Positions 8,334-18,096 are shown, counted from the stretch's first letter. The stretch: DNA of 64,000 nucleotides from Bifidobacterium ramosum (GCF_009299505.1 NZ_WBSM01000005.1:143155-207154); one strand, 5' to 3'. Made by a program: numbers and translations. Notes: generated from the sequence alone by a model not told the origin.

Positions 8334-9074
8334 TCACTTCTGGCCCTGGGCGGCGACGGCGGCGGCACCGGCGGCGGCGGCCTCCGGGTCGAGGTACTCG
8401 CCACGCGGCTTGACCGGCTTGAAGTCGTCGTCAAGCTCGTACAGCAGCGGGATGGCGGTCGGGATGTTGACCTTGGCGATCTCTTCCTCGGTCAGGTTGT
8501 CGAGCATCTTGACAATGGCACGCAGCGAGTTGCCGTGGGCGGCGATCAGGACAGTCTTGCCGGCCTTGAGCTGCGGCTCGATGTCGGACTTGAAGTACGG
8601 CTCGACGCGCTTGACGACGTCCGCCAGGCACTCGGCTTCCGGAACCGGATCGCCGGTGTAGCGCGGATCGTGGTTCTGCGCATACTGGTCGTTCGGGTCG
8701 ATCTCGGGCGGCGGGGTCGCGTAGGAACGACGCCACAGCATGAACTTCTCGTCGCCGTACTCCTCGCGGATCTCGGTCTTGTTCTTGCCCTGCAGGGCGC
8801 CATAGTGGCGCTCGTTGAGACGCCAGCTGCGCTCGACCGGGATCCACAGACGATCCGCGGCGTCCAGCGCGATGTTGGCGGTGTTGATCGCACGACGCAG
8901 CAGCGAGGTGAAGACGATGTCCGGCAGGACGTTCTTCTCCTTGAGCAGCTCGCCGCCGCGCTTGGCTTCGGCCTCACCCTGCTCGGTCAGCGGGACGTCG
9001 ACCCAGCCGGTGAACTGATTGGTTTTGTTCCATGCGCTCTGTCCATGACGGAGCAGTACTAGTTTGTAAGTCAT
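8334..9074 (-). CDS. gpmA: 2,3-bisphosphoglycerate-dependent phosphoglycerate mutase
   Basis: Interconverts 3- and 2-phosphoglycerate in glycolysis, the lower part of the bifid shunt. The 246-aa protein has the phosphohistidine motif LLRHGQS (R9, H10), the LNERHYGAL motif with the acid/base Glu, and the second catalytic His in [10 protein letters not shown]. The length is normal. A short Ala-rich tail follows the conserved part. TAGACT lies 7 bases upstream of the ATG, suggesting a leaderless mRNA. A clear terminator follows. Confidence 0.97.
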   Translation of the reverse strand: MTYKLVLLRHGQSAWNKTNQFTGWVDVPLTEQGEAEAKRGGELLKEKNVLPDIVFTSLLRRAINTANIALDAADRLWIPVERSWRLNERHYGALQGKNKTEIREEYGDEKFMLWRRSYATPPPEIDPNDQYAQNHDPRYTGDPVPEAECLADVVKRVEPYFKSDIEPQLKAGKTVLIAAHGNSLRAIVKMLDNLTEEEIAKVNIPTAIPLLYELDDDFKPVKPRGEYLDPEAAAAGAAAVAAQGQK

Positions 9075-9185
9075 ACGGCCCAGTCTACCGCCCCGAGCGG
9101 CCAGACACGAGCGTTTGTCTGAAAAACGGGCGATCCGTGCCGGGCAGAACGGTCATCGGTGCGGTCAGCGCGATCACAAGGTAGG

Positions 9186-10211
9186 TCAGATGCCGGACGC
9201 GATCGTGCTGACCACGATCAGCGCCGCGAAGAACAGCGTCTGGTAGCCGGCATCCGCAAGCGCCCAGCGATAATCATGCCGTTCGATACTGCGCAGGATC
9301 CGCAGCGGCACGACGATGCCGGAGATCGCCAAGATCACGCCCCACGGCCACCACAGCACGGCGACGATCGCGAGCGACAACAGCAGCTCGACCACCACGC
9401 ACACGGTCAGCGCGATGCGCGCGCCCCGCTCCCCCAGCCGTACGGCCAGCGTGCGTTTGCCGTGTCGTTCATCCTCGTTGATATCGCGCAGATTGTTGAC
9501 CATGAGCAGCAACATCGCGTTGAGGCCGCAACATACGGCCGCAAGCACGCCCATCAGGTCGATCGTGCCGGCGAGCGCGTATTCGGTGCCGAGCACGGCC
9601 GCCAATCCGAAGAACAGGAACACGCCAAGCTCGCCGAATCCCGCGTAACCATAGGGATGATTGCCGCCGGTGTAGAACCAGCCGGCGAGGAGGCTGAGTA
9701 CGCCGACCGCGAACAGCCACCATGCGTGCGCGATGAGGATCGCGATAAGTCCGGCGACGCATGCGATCCCGGCGGCGATGCCGGCGGCGGCGAGGACCTG
9801 CTTCGGCGGCACGCCGGAAGCGACGAGTCGCTGCGGTTTGGCGGTCGATTGACGATGCGGTTCGGTTGACGATGACGAGATGGACTGCGGTGCGGACGAT
9901 TCGGGGACCGACCGGCCGTCGTCGGTGCCACGGATGCCGTCGGAGTAGTCGTTGGCGAAGTTGACGGCGATCTGCAAGCACAGCGCAACGACCGCGCACA
10001 GGATGGAGACCGGCCAGAAGCGGCCCGTCAGCTCGCCCAGCAGCGCACGGTTCGCCACACATTTCGCTGGCACCGGGTAGATCAGGATGCAGATGTTGAG
10101 CGTCTGGATATGGTTCCACGCGCAGGCCGCACCCACCATCACCGGCGCGATGCTCGCCGGCAGTGTGCGCGGCCGTGTGCCCGCCAGCCACAGTTTCCGA
10201 TCGACGGCCAT
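9186..10211 (-). CDS. UbiA/MenA-type prenyltransferase
   Basis: A 341-aa polytopic membrane protein resembling 1,4-dihydroxy-2-naphthoate prenyltransferase. Both Asp-rich motifs are present: NFANDYSDGIRGTD after the second helix region and NNLRDINEDERHGKRTLAVRLG later. They bind the prenyl diphosphate through magnesium. MenA attaches a polyprenyl chain to DHNA in menaquinone synthesis. No other menaquinone gene is near, and bifidobacteria are usually described as lacking a full pathway, so the acceptor is uncertain. A ~30-residue Ser/Gln-rich insert separates the first motif from the next helix. It lies upstream of gpmA on the same strand. Confidence 0.85.
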   Translation of the reverse strand: MAVDRKLWLAGTRPRTLPASIAPVMVGAACAWNHIQTLNICILIYPVPAKCVANRALLGELTGRFWPVSILCAVVALCLQIAVNFANDYSDGIRGTDDGRSVPESSAPQSISSSSTEPHRQSTAKPQRLVASGVPPKQVLAAAGIAAGIACVAGLIAILIAHAWWLFAVGVLSLLAGWFYTGGNHPYGYAGFGELGVFLFFGLAAVLGTEYALAGTIDLMGVLAAVCCGLNAMLLLMVNNLRDINEDERHGKRTLAVRLGERGARIALTVCVVVELLLSLAIVAVLWWPWGVILAISGIVVPLRILRSIERHDYRWALADAGYQTLFFAALIVVSTIASGI

Positions 10212-10231
10212 ACTTGACCCCCTCTATGACA

Positions 10232-10256
10232 GTGGCTCCCCTGCGAGGGGAGCCAC
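10232..10256 (-). terminator. GC-rich hairpin between lysS and the prenyltransferase
   Basis: Perfect 10-bp stem GTGGCTCCCC / GGGGAGCCAC with a 5-base loop. On the minus strand it lies after the lysS stop and before the prenyltransferase start. There is no T run, so it may be an attenuator or processing site. The same stem recurs after nusA (51167-51192). Confidence 0.55.
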
Positions 10257-10275
10257 GGATGATGCTACGTCAGCC

Positions 10276-11955
10276 TTAGTTCAGCGCGATCGGCTTGACG
10301 AGCGGGAACGTGATCGTCTCACGGATCGTCGCGCCGGTCAGGGCGATGAGCAGTCGGTCGATGCCCATGCCCATGCCACCGGCCGGCGGCATGCCCACGC
10401 CGAGCGCCTCGAGGAAGTCCTCATCGATGTCACAGGCCTCCTCGTCGCCCGCCATCGCGTCCTTGGCCTGCGCGACGAAACGCTCGCGCTGCACGACCGG
10501 GTCGTTGAGCTCGGAGTAGCCGGTGGCCAGCTCGAAGCCGCGCACGTAGAGGTCCCACTTCTCGACCACGCCCGGCTTGGAGCGGTGGCCCTTGACGAGC
10601 GGGCTGGTCTCGACCGGGAAGTCACGCACGAAGGTCGGCTCGTACAGCTTGTCCTCGTAGAAGTGCTCCCACAGGTGCTCAACGAGCTTGCCATGGTTCT
10701 CCACATCGTCGCGTTCCACGCCGAGCTTATCGGCGATCGCGCCGAGGTGCTCGACGGACGTGCCCGGGTGGTCCGGGCCGCCGTTCGGCACGATCTCCTC
10801 GCCGAGCGCCTCAGACAGGGAGTCGTACATGCTGATCTGCTTCCATTCGCCGCCGAAGTCATATTCGGTGCCGTCGAGCAGCGTGACCTTGTGCGAACCG
10901 AACACGTCCATCGCGGTCTTCTGCACGAGCTCCTTGACGAGACGGCCGATGGTGTCGTACGTGCCGTACGCCTGGTACGCCTCGACCATGGTGAACTCGG
11001 GCGCATGCGTCGCGTCGACGCCCTCGTTGCGGAAGTCACGGTTGATCTCGAACACGCGGTCGATGCCGCCGACGAGGCAGCGCTTGAGGAACAGTTCCGG
11101 AGCGATGCGCAGGTACAGATCAAGGTCGAACGCGTTCATGTGCGTGGTGAACGGGCGGGCCGCGGCACCGCCGTGCACGGTCTGCAGCATCGGCGTCTCG
11201 ACCTCGATGAAGTCGTGGTCGTCGAACGTGCGGCGCAGCGAGGCGACGGCCTTGGAACGGTTGCGCACCATGTTGCGGATCTTCTCGTCCGCGATCATGC
11301 CGATGTACGGCTTGCGGGTGCGGGTGTCCTCGTTGAGGTCCTTGTGCAGCGCCGGCAACGGCTGCAGGGCCTTCGCGGCGATCGCCCATTCGGTCGCGAA
11401 CACCGACAGCTCACCGGTCTTCGACACGATCACACGGCCGCGGAGGTACAGGTGGTCGCCGAGATCGACAAGCTGCTTGAACTGCTTGAGCGAGTCCGCG
11501 CCGATCTCCTTCTTCGAGATCATGCCCTGGATCTTCGTGCCGTCGCCGGCCGACAGCTGCACGAAGCACAGGCCGCCCGCATTGCGCAGGAACAGCACAC
11601 GGCCGGCGATGCCGACCATGTCCTCGGTCTCCTGACCGGGCTCGAGCTTGCCGTCGTACTGGGCACGGACCTCCTCGATGGTGTGGTCCACGTCGAGATG
11701 CACCGGGTACGGCGCAATGCCGGCGTCAAGCATCATCGCACGCTTGGCGACACGCATCTGCACCTGCTCGGGGTGCGCAAGCGGACCGAACTCCTTGTTC
11801 GACGGATCGACCGCCTCATCCAGCGTCGCACCGGACTTGATCTTCGCGGCGATCGTCTCATCCTGCTTGAGCAGCATCTCGGCGCGCTCGACCGTGGTCA
11901 TCGCGGGCGCGACGGTTTCTTCCTCGTTTGCTTGGGATTCTTGGGTTTCACACAT
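10276..11955 (-). CDS. lysS: Lysine-tRNA ligase (class II)
   Basis: Charges tRNA-Lys. The 559-aa protein has an N-terminal extension of about 60 residues, an OB-fold anticodon-binding domain (about 110-225) and a class II catalytic core: motif 2 in RVFEINRDFRNEGVDATHAPEFTMVEAYQAY and motif 3 in GMPPAGGMGMGIDRLLIALTG. TACACT stands 8 bases before the ATG and there is no Shine-Dalgarno, so the mRNA may be leaderless. It is divergent from the tRNA-Pro gene. Confidence 0.97.
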   Translation of the reverse strand: MCETQESQANEEETVAPAMTTVERAEMLLKQDETIAAKIKSGATLDEAVDPSNKEFGPLAHPEQVQMRVAKRAMMLDAGIAPYPVHLDVDHTIEEVRAQYDGKLEPGQETEDMVGIAGRVLFLRNAGGLCFVQLSAGDGTKIQGMISKKEIGADSLKQFKQLVDLGDHLYLRGRVIVSKTGELSVFATEWAIAAKALQPLPALHKDLNEDTRTRKPYIGMIADEKIRNMVRNRSKAVASLRRTFDDHDFIEVETPMLQTVHGGAAARPFTTHMNAFDLDLYLRIAPELFLKRCLVGGIDRVFEINRDFRNEGVDATHAPEFTMVEAYQAYGTYDTIGRLVKELVQKTAMDVFGSHKVTLLDGTEYDFGGEWKQISMYDSLSEALGEEIVPNGGPDHPGTSVEHLGAIADKLGVERDDVENHGKLVEHLWEHFYEDKLYEPTFVRDFPVETSPLVKGHRSKPGVVEKWDLYVRGFELATGYSELNDPVVQRERFVAQAKDAMAGDEEACDIDEDFLEALGVGMPPAGGMGMGIDRLLIALTGATIRETITFPLVKPIALN

Positions 11956-12059
11956 AACGTCTCAGTGTAGCGGCCGGGTTATACTGCACGGCCACGGAAC
12001 GCGACACGCCGAAGTTTGACTCCCGACCGTCAGCATGTAATATAGCGGACGTTGCCAAA

Positions 12060-12133
<74 letters not shown>

Positions 12134-12140
12134 CTGCAAT

Positions 12141-12176
12141 AAGGGAATCATCGAGTATTCGGTGGTTCCCTTTTTT
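12141..12176 (+). terminator. Terminator of tRNA-Pro
   Basis: Stem AAGGGAATCATC / GGTGGTTCCCTT (two G:T pairs) followed by a T run, eight bases after the tRNA. Confidence 0.9.
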
Positions 12177-12219
12177 CGTTGCATGCACGAGAAGGAACCG
12201 AAGGAAGATCAGAGGCGAC

Positions 12220-13407
12220 ATGAAGAAGAGTCTACTTGCGTTGGCGTCAGGTGCGTTCATCCTGGGCGCGGCCGAGTTCGTGATGATGGGCATCCTGCCC
12301 CAGGCCGCCGCCGCGATGCGCGTCGACATCCCGACCGCCGGCCATTTCATCTCCGCGTACGCGATCGGCGTGTGCGTCGGCACGCTCATCCTCGTGTTCG
12401 GCCGCAAGACGCCGCCCAGGAACCTCATCATCCTGTTCATGCTCATCGCGCTCGCCGGCAACCTGCTGAGCGCGTGCTCCATAAGCGCGCCGATGCTGAT
12501 CGCGGCCCGGTTCATCTCCGGCCTGCCGCACGGCGCGTTCTTCGGCACCGCCACGCTCATCGCCAAGACCCTGGCCGACAAGGGCAGGGAGGCGCAGTCC
12601 GTCTCGATGATGGTGACCGGGCAGACCGTCGCCAACATGCTCGGCGTGCCGGCCGGCACCCTGATGGCCGAGTTCCTCTCCTGGCGTCTCGCGTTCGCCG
12701 TCCTCGCCGCATGGGCCCTGATGACGATCCTGCTGGTCGCCGCGTGGGTCCCGTTCGTCGCGCCGATCAGGGACGCAGGCATCAAGGGACAGTTCCGCTT
12801 CCTGTCCAAGCCCGGCCCGTGGGTGATTCTCGCGGCCGTGTTCACCGGCAACGCGGGCGTGTTCTGCTGGTGGAGCTACGTCTCGCCGTGGCTGCAGAAG
12901 ACCGGCGGCTGGCCTGCTTCGCTGGTGCCGGTGCTCATGATGCTCGCCGGATTCGGCATGGTCGTCGGCGGCCTGATCGGCGGGCGGGTCACCGACCGGT
13001 GGCGCCACGCCGGCACCGCGGCGCTCGGCCAGGCAATCTCGTGCGCCGGCCTGGTCATGGTGCTGCTGCTGCCGGGCGACCGGTTCACGACCGGACTGCT
13101 CACGTTCTGGATCGCGTTCGGCCTGTTCTTCATCTCCGCGCCCCAGCAGCTGCTCATGACCGAGGCCGGCCAGGGCGGCGGCGAGCTGATCGCGGGCGCG
13201 GCCGTGCAGGTCGCGTTCAACTTCGGCAACGCGGTCGGTTCGATGGTCGGCGGCGCGATGCTCACCACGTTCGCGATGGACTACCGGTTCACCGGCCTCG
13301 GCGGCATTCCGCTGGCGTTGCTCGCCGTGGGGTTGCTCGCGTTCTATTCCATCCGTTGCGAGACGCACACCGACGCCGCGGCCCGCATGCGCGAGATCCA
13401 CGTCTGA
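12220..13407 (+). CDS. MFS transporter, AraJ/DHA1-type exporter
   Basis: A 395-aa major facilitator protein with about 12 membrane helices. It begins with GAFILGAAEFVMMGILPQ, typical of the AraJ/YdhP-like sugar or drug efflux group, and has the loop FGRKTPPRN after helix 2. The transported compound cannot be read from sequence. The start at 12220 (MKKSLLALASG) has an AGAGGCG site. The frame is open back through the tRNA-Pro gene, which is not coding. Codon use is even more GC-rich than its neighbours to my eye, which might reflect transfer next to a tRNA, but no integrase or att repeat is visible. Confidence 0.93.
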   Translation: MKKSLLALASGAFILGAAEFVMMGILPQAAAAMRVDIPTAGHFISAYAIGVCVGTLILVFGRKTPPRNLIILFMLIALAGNLLSACSISAPMLIAARFISGLPHGAFFGTATLIAKTLADKGREAQSVSMMVTGQTVANMLGVPAGTLMAEFLSWRLAFAVLAAWALMTILLVAAWVPFVAPIRDAGIKGQFRFLSKPGPWVILAAVFTGNAGVFCWWSYVSPWLQKTGGWPASLVPVLMMLAGFGMVVGGLIGGRVTDRWRHAGTAALGQAISCAGLVMVLLLPGDRFTTGLLTFWIAFGLFFISAPQQLLMTEAGQGGGELIAGAAVQVAFNFGNAVGSMVGGAMLTTFAMDYRFTGLGGIPLALLAVGLLAFYSIRCETHTDAAARMREIHV

Positions 13408-13420
13408 ACCACCCACCCCT

Positions 13421-13467
13421 AACGGACATACAGCCGATACAAGCACACAAAACGGCAGTATGTCCGT
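13421..13467. repeat. Family A palindrome, copy 6 (degenerate)
   Basis: Family A arms after the MFS gene. The inner arms carry uncompensated changes (AGCCGATAC against AACGGCAGT), so the stem is weaker. Confidence 0.8.
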
Positions 13468-13587
13468 AAGGGAGCAAGGCGCGAAACGGGCAACAGGGAC
13501 GCTGTCGGCGATATCACGGCTGCGCCGGCCGCATTCCGCCGCACCGGCCCGTACACTGGATGACAGTGAACCGGCAAGGAGGCGCAC

Positions 13588-15825
13588 ATGGACGACGACG
13601 AACTGCTCAAACGACTGGAGGCGTTCGGCGCAGCGATCGACAACGCGAAGGGATACGCGAACGCTGACGACGAGATCAACGAGTCAAACGCGCCCGGCGA
13701 CCAGTCCGTCATCAGTACAGCCGGCACAGTCACCAGCCAATCAGCCGCCAATCCGTCAGCCACCGGCCAAGTAGTCACTGATCCGTCAGCCACCGACCAA
13801 TCGTCCGAGTCCGACACCGACCAACCCGCCACCTTCGACGTCAACGCGTTCCTCGCCGGACTCGACGCGATCTTCGACGCGCATGAGGCCGCAACGAAAG
13901 CCGGCCCGTACCTCGAACAGGCGGCCGTAGACGCGGAGAACGCCGACGACGACGCCGGTCTGCTCACCGTACTCAACGAAACGATGGGCTTCTATCGGTC
14001 GCAGGGCAAGCACCAGGAGAACCAGTGGGTCATTCAGCGCGCGCTCGAGCTCGCCGCGAAAATGCGCATCGAAGGCACCGACGCGTGGACGACCACGCTC
14101 ATCAACGCGGCGACCGGCCAACGCGCGGCCGGCAACTACGATCAGGCCGAGGATCTGTATCATATGGCGCTCGACTCGGCCGCCCGCACCCTCTCCCCCA
14201 CCGACCGTCGTCTCGCCGCGCTCCACAACAACCTGTCGATGGTCTACAGCGAAACGCATCGCAACGATCAGGCCGAAACCGAACTGCGCACGGCCCTGCG
14301 CATCCTCGAGGAATCCAGTCCGAACGCGGACGCCGATCTCGACGTCGCGTCCACGCATACGAATCTTGCGCTGGTACTGCTGTCCGAACACAAACTCGAC
14401 GACGCCGACCGTCATGCGGCCCGCGCGCTGGAGATCTATCGCACCGGTCATCTCGAGCACAGCGCGCATTACGCGTCCGCGCTGGCCGGCTATGCGCAGG
14501 TGCGGTTCGCGGCGGGCGATTACGCGCGGGCCGTGCGGCTGTACCGACAGTCGCTCGCCGTGATCGAGGAATGCTACGGACGCGACACCGATTACTACCG
14601 CATCACCGAGGAGAATCTCACGCAGGCCGAGGATGCGGCGCGGCAGGCCGGGATCGATCTCGGCACGGAAGCCGCCGACGGCAACAGCAACGCCAACGAC
14701 GCCGATCATCACACCCCCGCGTCGCAACTACAGCCACACGAACAACCGCAATCGTCGCCGCAATCGTCGCCCGCCGCCCCACGTTCCGACCGTCCGCGCA
14801 TGTCCGGCCTCAAGCTGGCGCGCGCGTACTGGGAAACGTACGGCAAGCCGATGATTGCCGAGCGATACCCGCAGTATCAGGGCCGTATCGCGACGGGACT
14901 CGTCGGCCACGGCTCGGAATGTTACGGGTTCGACGACGCGATTTCGCAGGATCATGATTTCGGCCCGCGGTTTTGCCTGTGGCTCACCGCCGAGGATTAC
15001 GCGGCGATCGGCGCGCAGCTGCAGGCCGATTACGACGCGTTGCCGCGCGAATTCATGGGCTATGTGCGGGCCGATGCGGCGAACGGTTCGGCAACGCCGC
15101 GTGCGCAGGGTGCCGGTCGGCGCGACGGCGTGTTCGCGATCGGTGATTTCTTTGCGTCGATCACCGGGTATCGTGAGGCGCCGGGCGACGATCGTCCGCA
15201 CGAATGGCTGATGTTGGACGAGTCGACGCTGGCCGCGGCGACGAACGGCACGGTGTTTGCCGATCCGTTGGGCAAGTTTTCGGCCGCCCGGCAGGCGTTT
15301 ACGTTCATGCCGGACGACGTGCGGCTGTCGTTGATTTCACGGCGACTCGGCATGATGGCGCAGGCCGGGCAATACAATGTGCCGCGCATGCTGGAGCGCG
15401 GCGACGGCGCGGCCGCGTGGCTGTCGATCGGCGAGTTCGTGGATGCGGCCGCGTCGCTGGTGTTTCTGTTGAACGGCCCGGTGACGGTGGGATACCTGCC
15501 GTATTACAAGTGGCGGTTCGCGGCGTTGCGGCGGCTGAGCGCGCGCGTGGCGACGCGATTGGCGGATGTGGGCGACCAGCTGGAGACGCTGCTGCGGCTG
15601 AGTTCAGCGGCGTGTTACGGCGGCGCCGGATTCGGCGAGGGCGGACGCGGCGCGGCTCCCGCGGCGGCGCAGATCACGCAGACGATCGACCATATCTGCG
15701 CCGAGGTCGTGACCGAACTGCGGCGGGAGGGATTGACCCGCAGCGACGAGACGTTCCTCGAATGGCAGCGTCCGTATGTCGAGGAGCATATCCGCGGCGA
15801 TGCAGCCTGCCTGCGTTCACTGTAA
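13588..15825 (+). CDS. TPR and DUF4037 (nucleotidyltransferase-like) protein
   Basis: A 745-aa cytoplasmic protein of unknown role. After a Ser/Thr/Gln-rich N terminus (about 1-85), residues ~130-350 form tetratricopeptide repeats (for example YDQAEDLYHMALDSA and NDQAETELRTALRILEE). From about 405 to the end it is a DUF4037 domain. The segment G442-S-E-C-Y-G-F-D-D followed by S453-Q-D-H-D457 fits the Gly-Ser and paired acidic residues of a nucleotidyltransferase fold. AAGGAGG precedes the ATG. The next gene starts 15 bp later and both probably form an operon. TPRs suggest a protein partner; a nucleotide-transfer reaction is inference. Confidence 0.88.
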   Translation: MDDDELLKRLEAFGAAIDNAKGYANADDEINESNAPGDQSVISTAGTVTSQSAANPSATGQVVTDPSATDQSSESDTDQPATFDVNAFLAGLDAIFDAHEAATKAGPYLEQAAVDAENADDDAGLLTVLNETMGFYRSQGKHQENQWVIQRALELAAKMRIEGTDAWTTTLINAATGQRAAGNYDQAEDLYHMALDSAARTLSPTDRRLAALHNNLSMVYSETHRNDQAETELRTALRILEESSPNADADLDVASTHTNLALVLLSEHKLDDADRHAARALEIYRTGHLEHSAHYASALAGYAQVRFAAGDYARAVRLYRQSLAVIEECYGRDTDYYRITEENLTQAEDAARQAGIDLGTEAADGNSNANDADHHTPASQLQPHEQPQSSPQSSPAAPRSDRPRMSGLKLARAYWETYGKPMIAERYPQYQGRIATGLVGHGSECYGFDDAISQDHDFGPRFCLWLTAEDYAAIGAQLQADYDALPREFMGYVRADAANGSATPRAQGAGRRDGVFAIGDFFASITGYREAPGDDRPHEWLMLDESTLAAATNGTVFADPLGKFSAARQAFTFMPDDVRLSLISRRLGMMAQAGQYNVPRMLERGDGAAAWLSIGEFVDAAASLVFLLNGPVTVGYLPYYKWRFAALRRLSARVATRLADVGDQLETLLRLSSAACYGGAGFGEGGRGAAPAAAQITQTIDHICAEVVTELRREGLTRSDETFLEWQRPYVEEHIRGDAACLRSL

Positions 15826-15840
15826 GGATCGGAGATCGAC

Positions 15841-16482
15841 ATGACCGATATGACCGACAATGGCAACGACGCAAGCAACACCGCGCTGATCGAACGCATC
15901 GTCCGCCGCGAATGGGACCAGTTCCAGCGCACCAACAACGAGGGCGGCCGCGCTGCATGCCAAGGCAACTGGCCGGTGTTCAACCAGATGCGCACGAGCC
16001 AGTTCCTCACATGGCCCGAACCGCTGCTGACCAGTTATCTCGATGATCTGACCGAGGCCGATCGGGTCGGGCGCAATCTCGTCACCGAGAAATACGGGCG
16101 CATGATGGCGTCCACGGCACCGGCCGAATACCGGACGAACATCGAACCGTACATTCCGCGGCTGTCCGGTGACCGGATCGCCGAGCAGGAGCGGATCATC
16201 GCCACGCAGGTCGCGTGGGCGGCGGATTTTCGCGCGCGGTATCCGAAACTCGGCATGGCGATGCGCGTACTCACCACCGCCGAGGATACGGCGGAGGCCA
16301 CGTCGTTCGAAACGTATCTGCGCGGCGAGCTCGGTACGTATTCCGATGCGACGCTGATGTTGTATGGACGGATGATCGACGATTATACGACCGCCGGCCG
16401 TAATCTCACCGAGGATACGATTCGCGCGACCGTACGACTCGGCGGCTTCGCCGACCTCGCCGAAGCCGAGGCCGCACAGTAG
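15841..16482 (+). CDS. DUF4125 family protein
   Basis: A 213-aa soluble protein with the DUF4125 pattern: IVRREWDQFQRTNNEGGRAACQGNW near the N terminus and later YGRMMASTAPAEY. The function is unknown. DUF4125 and DUF4037 proteins are known to occur together, and here the gene follows the DUF4037 gene by 15 bp with its own GGAG site, so the two products likely act in one process. No catalytic motif is evident. The charged N-terminal WDQF-NEGGRA block is the most conserved-looking part. Confidence 0.88.
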   Translation: MTDMTDNGNDASNTALIERIVRREWDQFQRTNNEGGRAACQGNWPVFNQMRTSQFLTWPEPLLTSYLDDLTEADRVGRNLVTEKYGRMMASTAPAEYRTNIEPYIPRLSGDRIAEQERIIATQVAWAADFRARYPKLGMAMRVLTTAEDTAEATSFETYLRGELGTYSDATLMLYGRMIDDYTTAGRNLTEDTIRATVRLGGFADLAEAEAAQ

Positions 16483-16529
16483 CGTAACGATGTCACGGCG
16501 TCCCGTCCTTGTGGCGGCCCACCCCGCCC

Positions 16530-16576
16530 AACGGACATACAGCCGATTACAAGGCAAAATCGGCTGTATGTCCGTT
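16530..16576. repeat. Family A palindrome, copy 7
   Basis: Family A arms. It is the first of three copies filling the 340-bp convergent gap after the DUF4125 gene. Confidence 0.88.
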
Positions 16577-16655
16577 GAAGGGAAGAGCGCATAACCGGTG
16601 GAACGGTCTGGCGGCGAGACGTTCCAGTGTGCAGACGTTCCTAATACGTCACTCT

Positions 16656-16722
16656 CCTTCCCTTCAACGGACATACAGACGATTCGGGGACGAAAACGGC
16701 TGTATGTCCGTTGAAGGGAAGG
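16656..16722. repeat. Family A palindrome, copy 8 (extended arms)
   Basis: Family A arms extended symmetrically by CCTTCCCTTC / GAAGGGAAGG. The left inner arm reads CAGACG where CAGCCG is usual, a single-arm change. Confidence 0.88.
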
Positions 16723-16769
16723 GGCTGCAAGTGTCAGGAACGCTTCTGACACCATGCGCCGCCACCCTT

Positions 16770-16816
16770 CACGGACATACAGCCGTTTTCAGGCCCCGAA
16801 TCGGCTGTATGTCCGT
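16770..16816. repeat. Family A palindrome, copy 9
   Basis: Family A arms ending six bases before the stop codon of the minus-strand gene 16823-17953. Confidence 0.86.
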
Positions 16817-16822
16817 CAGGAG

Positions 16823-17953
16823 TCACGGCTTGCGGGAACGGACCATGGAGGCGAGCGCCCAGATCACGGCGACCAGCACCATCAATCCGCCGAACACCGC
16901 GAATCCGACGGCCGCGAACACGCGCGGATCGGTCGTCCACGTCCACGACGCCATCCACGAGATCGGGAAGTACCAACCGAAGACCACGCCCGCGACGCCC
17001 AGCACCAGCACACACACGCCCAATACGATCGTAGCGACGCTCGGCCCGGTTTTCCGTATGACCGTCGGCGCGACCGGCTGCGGATCAGATTGCGGCGGCG
17101 CCGTATACAACGGGATCTGCGACGGCGGCACGGCAGTGTCAGCGTCTGCGCCCACACCGGCATCAGCGGCACGATCGTCGGCCATGCCTGAGTCATCACC
17201 GATGCCGGCATGCGCATACGCATGATCCGCACTATCACCGGCACGCACTGCAGCATCACCGTTCGCCTCGGCAGAATCATCCGCACCGGCATCGTCGTGC
17301 ATCTCCGCCACATCGGCGTCACCGGTGGTGCCGGTGTCGTCCGTCGCGGACGGCAACACCGCCGAATCATCCACATCGTCACCCGCATGGGTCTCGCCAT
17401 CCACACCAGCCGCCGGAGACAGGATCACGGTGTCCGCCGCGCCACGGTCGGGCACGGACGGCAGCATCGCCGTTTCGGCCGTGCCCCGATCCTCAACAGC
17501 CGGCAGCATAGTCGTCGTGCCGTCATCCACGGCATGCAACGCCGCCGTCTCGCCACTCATCGCAACCGTCGCCACGGTATCGTCCGCAACCGGCAGCGCC
17601 GTTGTCGGCGCAGCTGGCAACGCAGTCGTATCGCCGACGGTCAACGTTGTGGTCGCTGCCGTGTTGTCCGCGACCGGCAACGCCGTCGTGGTCGCGGCGT
17701 CATGCGCGACCGGCAGCGCAATCGTCGGCGCGGTCGGCAACACGGTCGTCACCGGTACATCAACCGCGTGATCGCTCACCGGCGCACTGGACGCATCCGC
17801 CGGTCCGTCGGCCGCCGCTGCGCCCGTGTCCGAACTCATCGGCACATCAGCCGCTACGGTCATCGGTACGGTCTGACCGATGTGATCAGCCGGAGCCATC
17901 TGATCGGCCTGATCGCCCTGCTCAATCCGTCCGTCACGCTGTTCGTTCGTCAT
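16823..17953 (-). CDS. Membrane protein with long low-complexity N terminus
   Basis: A 376-aa protein I cannot assign to a family. Residues 1-270 are Ala/Asp/Thr/Val-rich, with imperfect repeats of TTALPVAD type, and are probably disordered. The C-terminal ~100 residues hold two predicted membrane helices (VATIVLGVCVLVLGVAGVVF and FAAVGFAVFGGLMVLVAVIW) separated by a Trp-rich loop. A basic tail (VRSRKP) suggests the ends are cytoplasmic. The ATG at 17953 has AAAGGAG five bases upstream; the GTG two codons earlier overlaps that site and is unlikely. It lies next to PspC-domain genes on the same strand and could belong to the same envelope-stress group, but this is inference. Confidence 0.78.
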   Translation of the reverse strand: MTNEQRDGRIEQGDQADQMAPADHIGQTVPMTVAADVPMSSDTGAAAADGPADASSAPVSDHAVDVPVTTVLPTAPTIALPVAHDAATTTALPVADNTAATTTLTVGDTTALPAAPTTALPVADDTVATVAMSGETAALHAVDDGTTTMLPAVEDRGTAETAMLPSVPDRGAADTVILSPAAGVDGETHAGDDVDDSAVLPSATDDTGTTGDADVAEMHDDAGADDSAEANGDAAVRAGDSADHAYAHAGIGDDSGMADDRAADAGVGADADTAVPPSQIPLYTAPPQSDPQPVAPTVIRKTGPSVATIVLGVCVLVLGVAGVVFGWYFPISWMASWTWTTDPRVFAAVGFAVFGGLMVLVAVIWALASMVRSRKP

Positions 17954-18096
17954 CGTCACTCCTTTAGTACGTCATATATCATCGTCACCGCAGCCATCAC
18001 GCAAGCCGCACAGCCCGAGCCGGCCGCCGCACAGCCCGCGCAAGTCACGCAACTCACGCAGGCCGCCGCGCGAACCGTCAGCAACAACCGCGGTCG

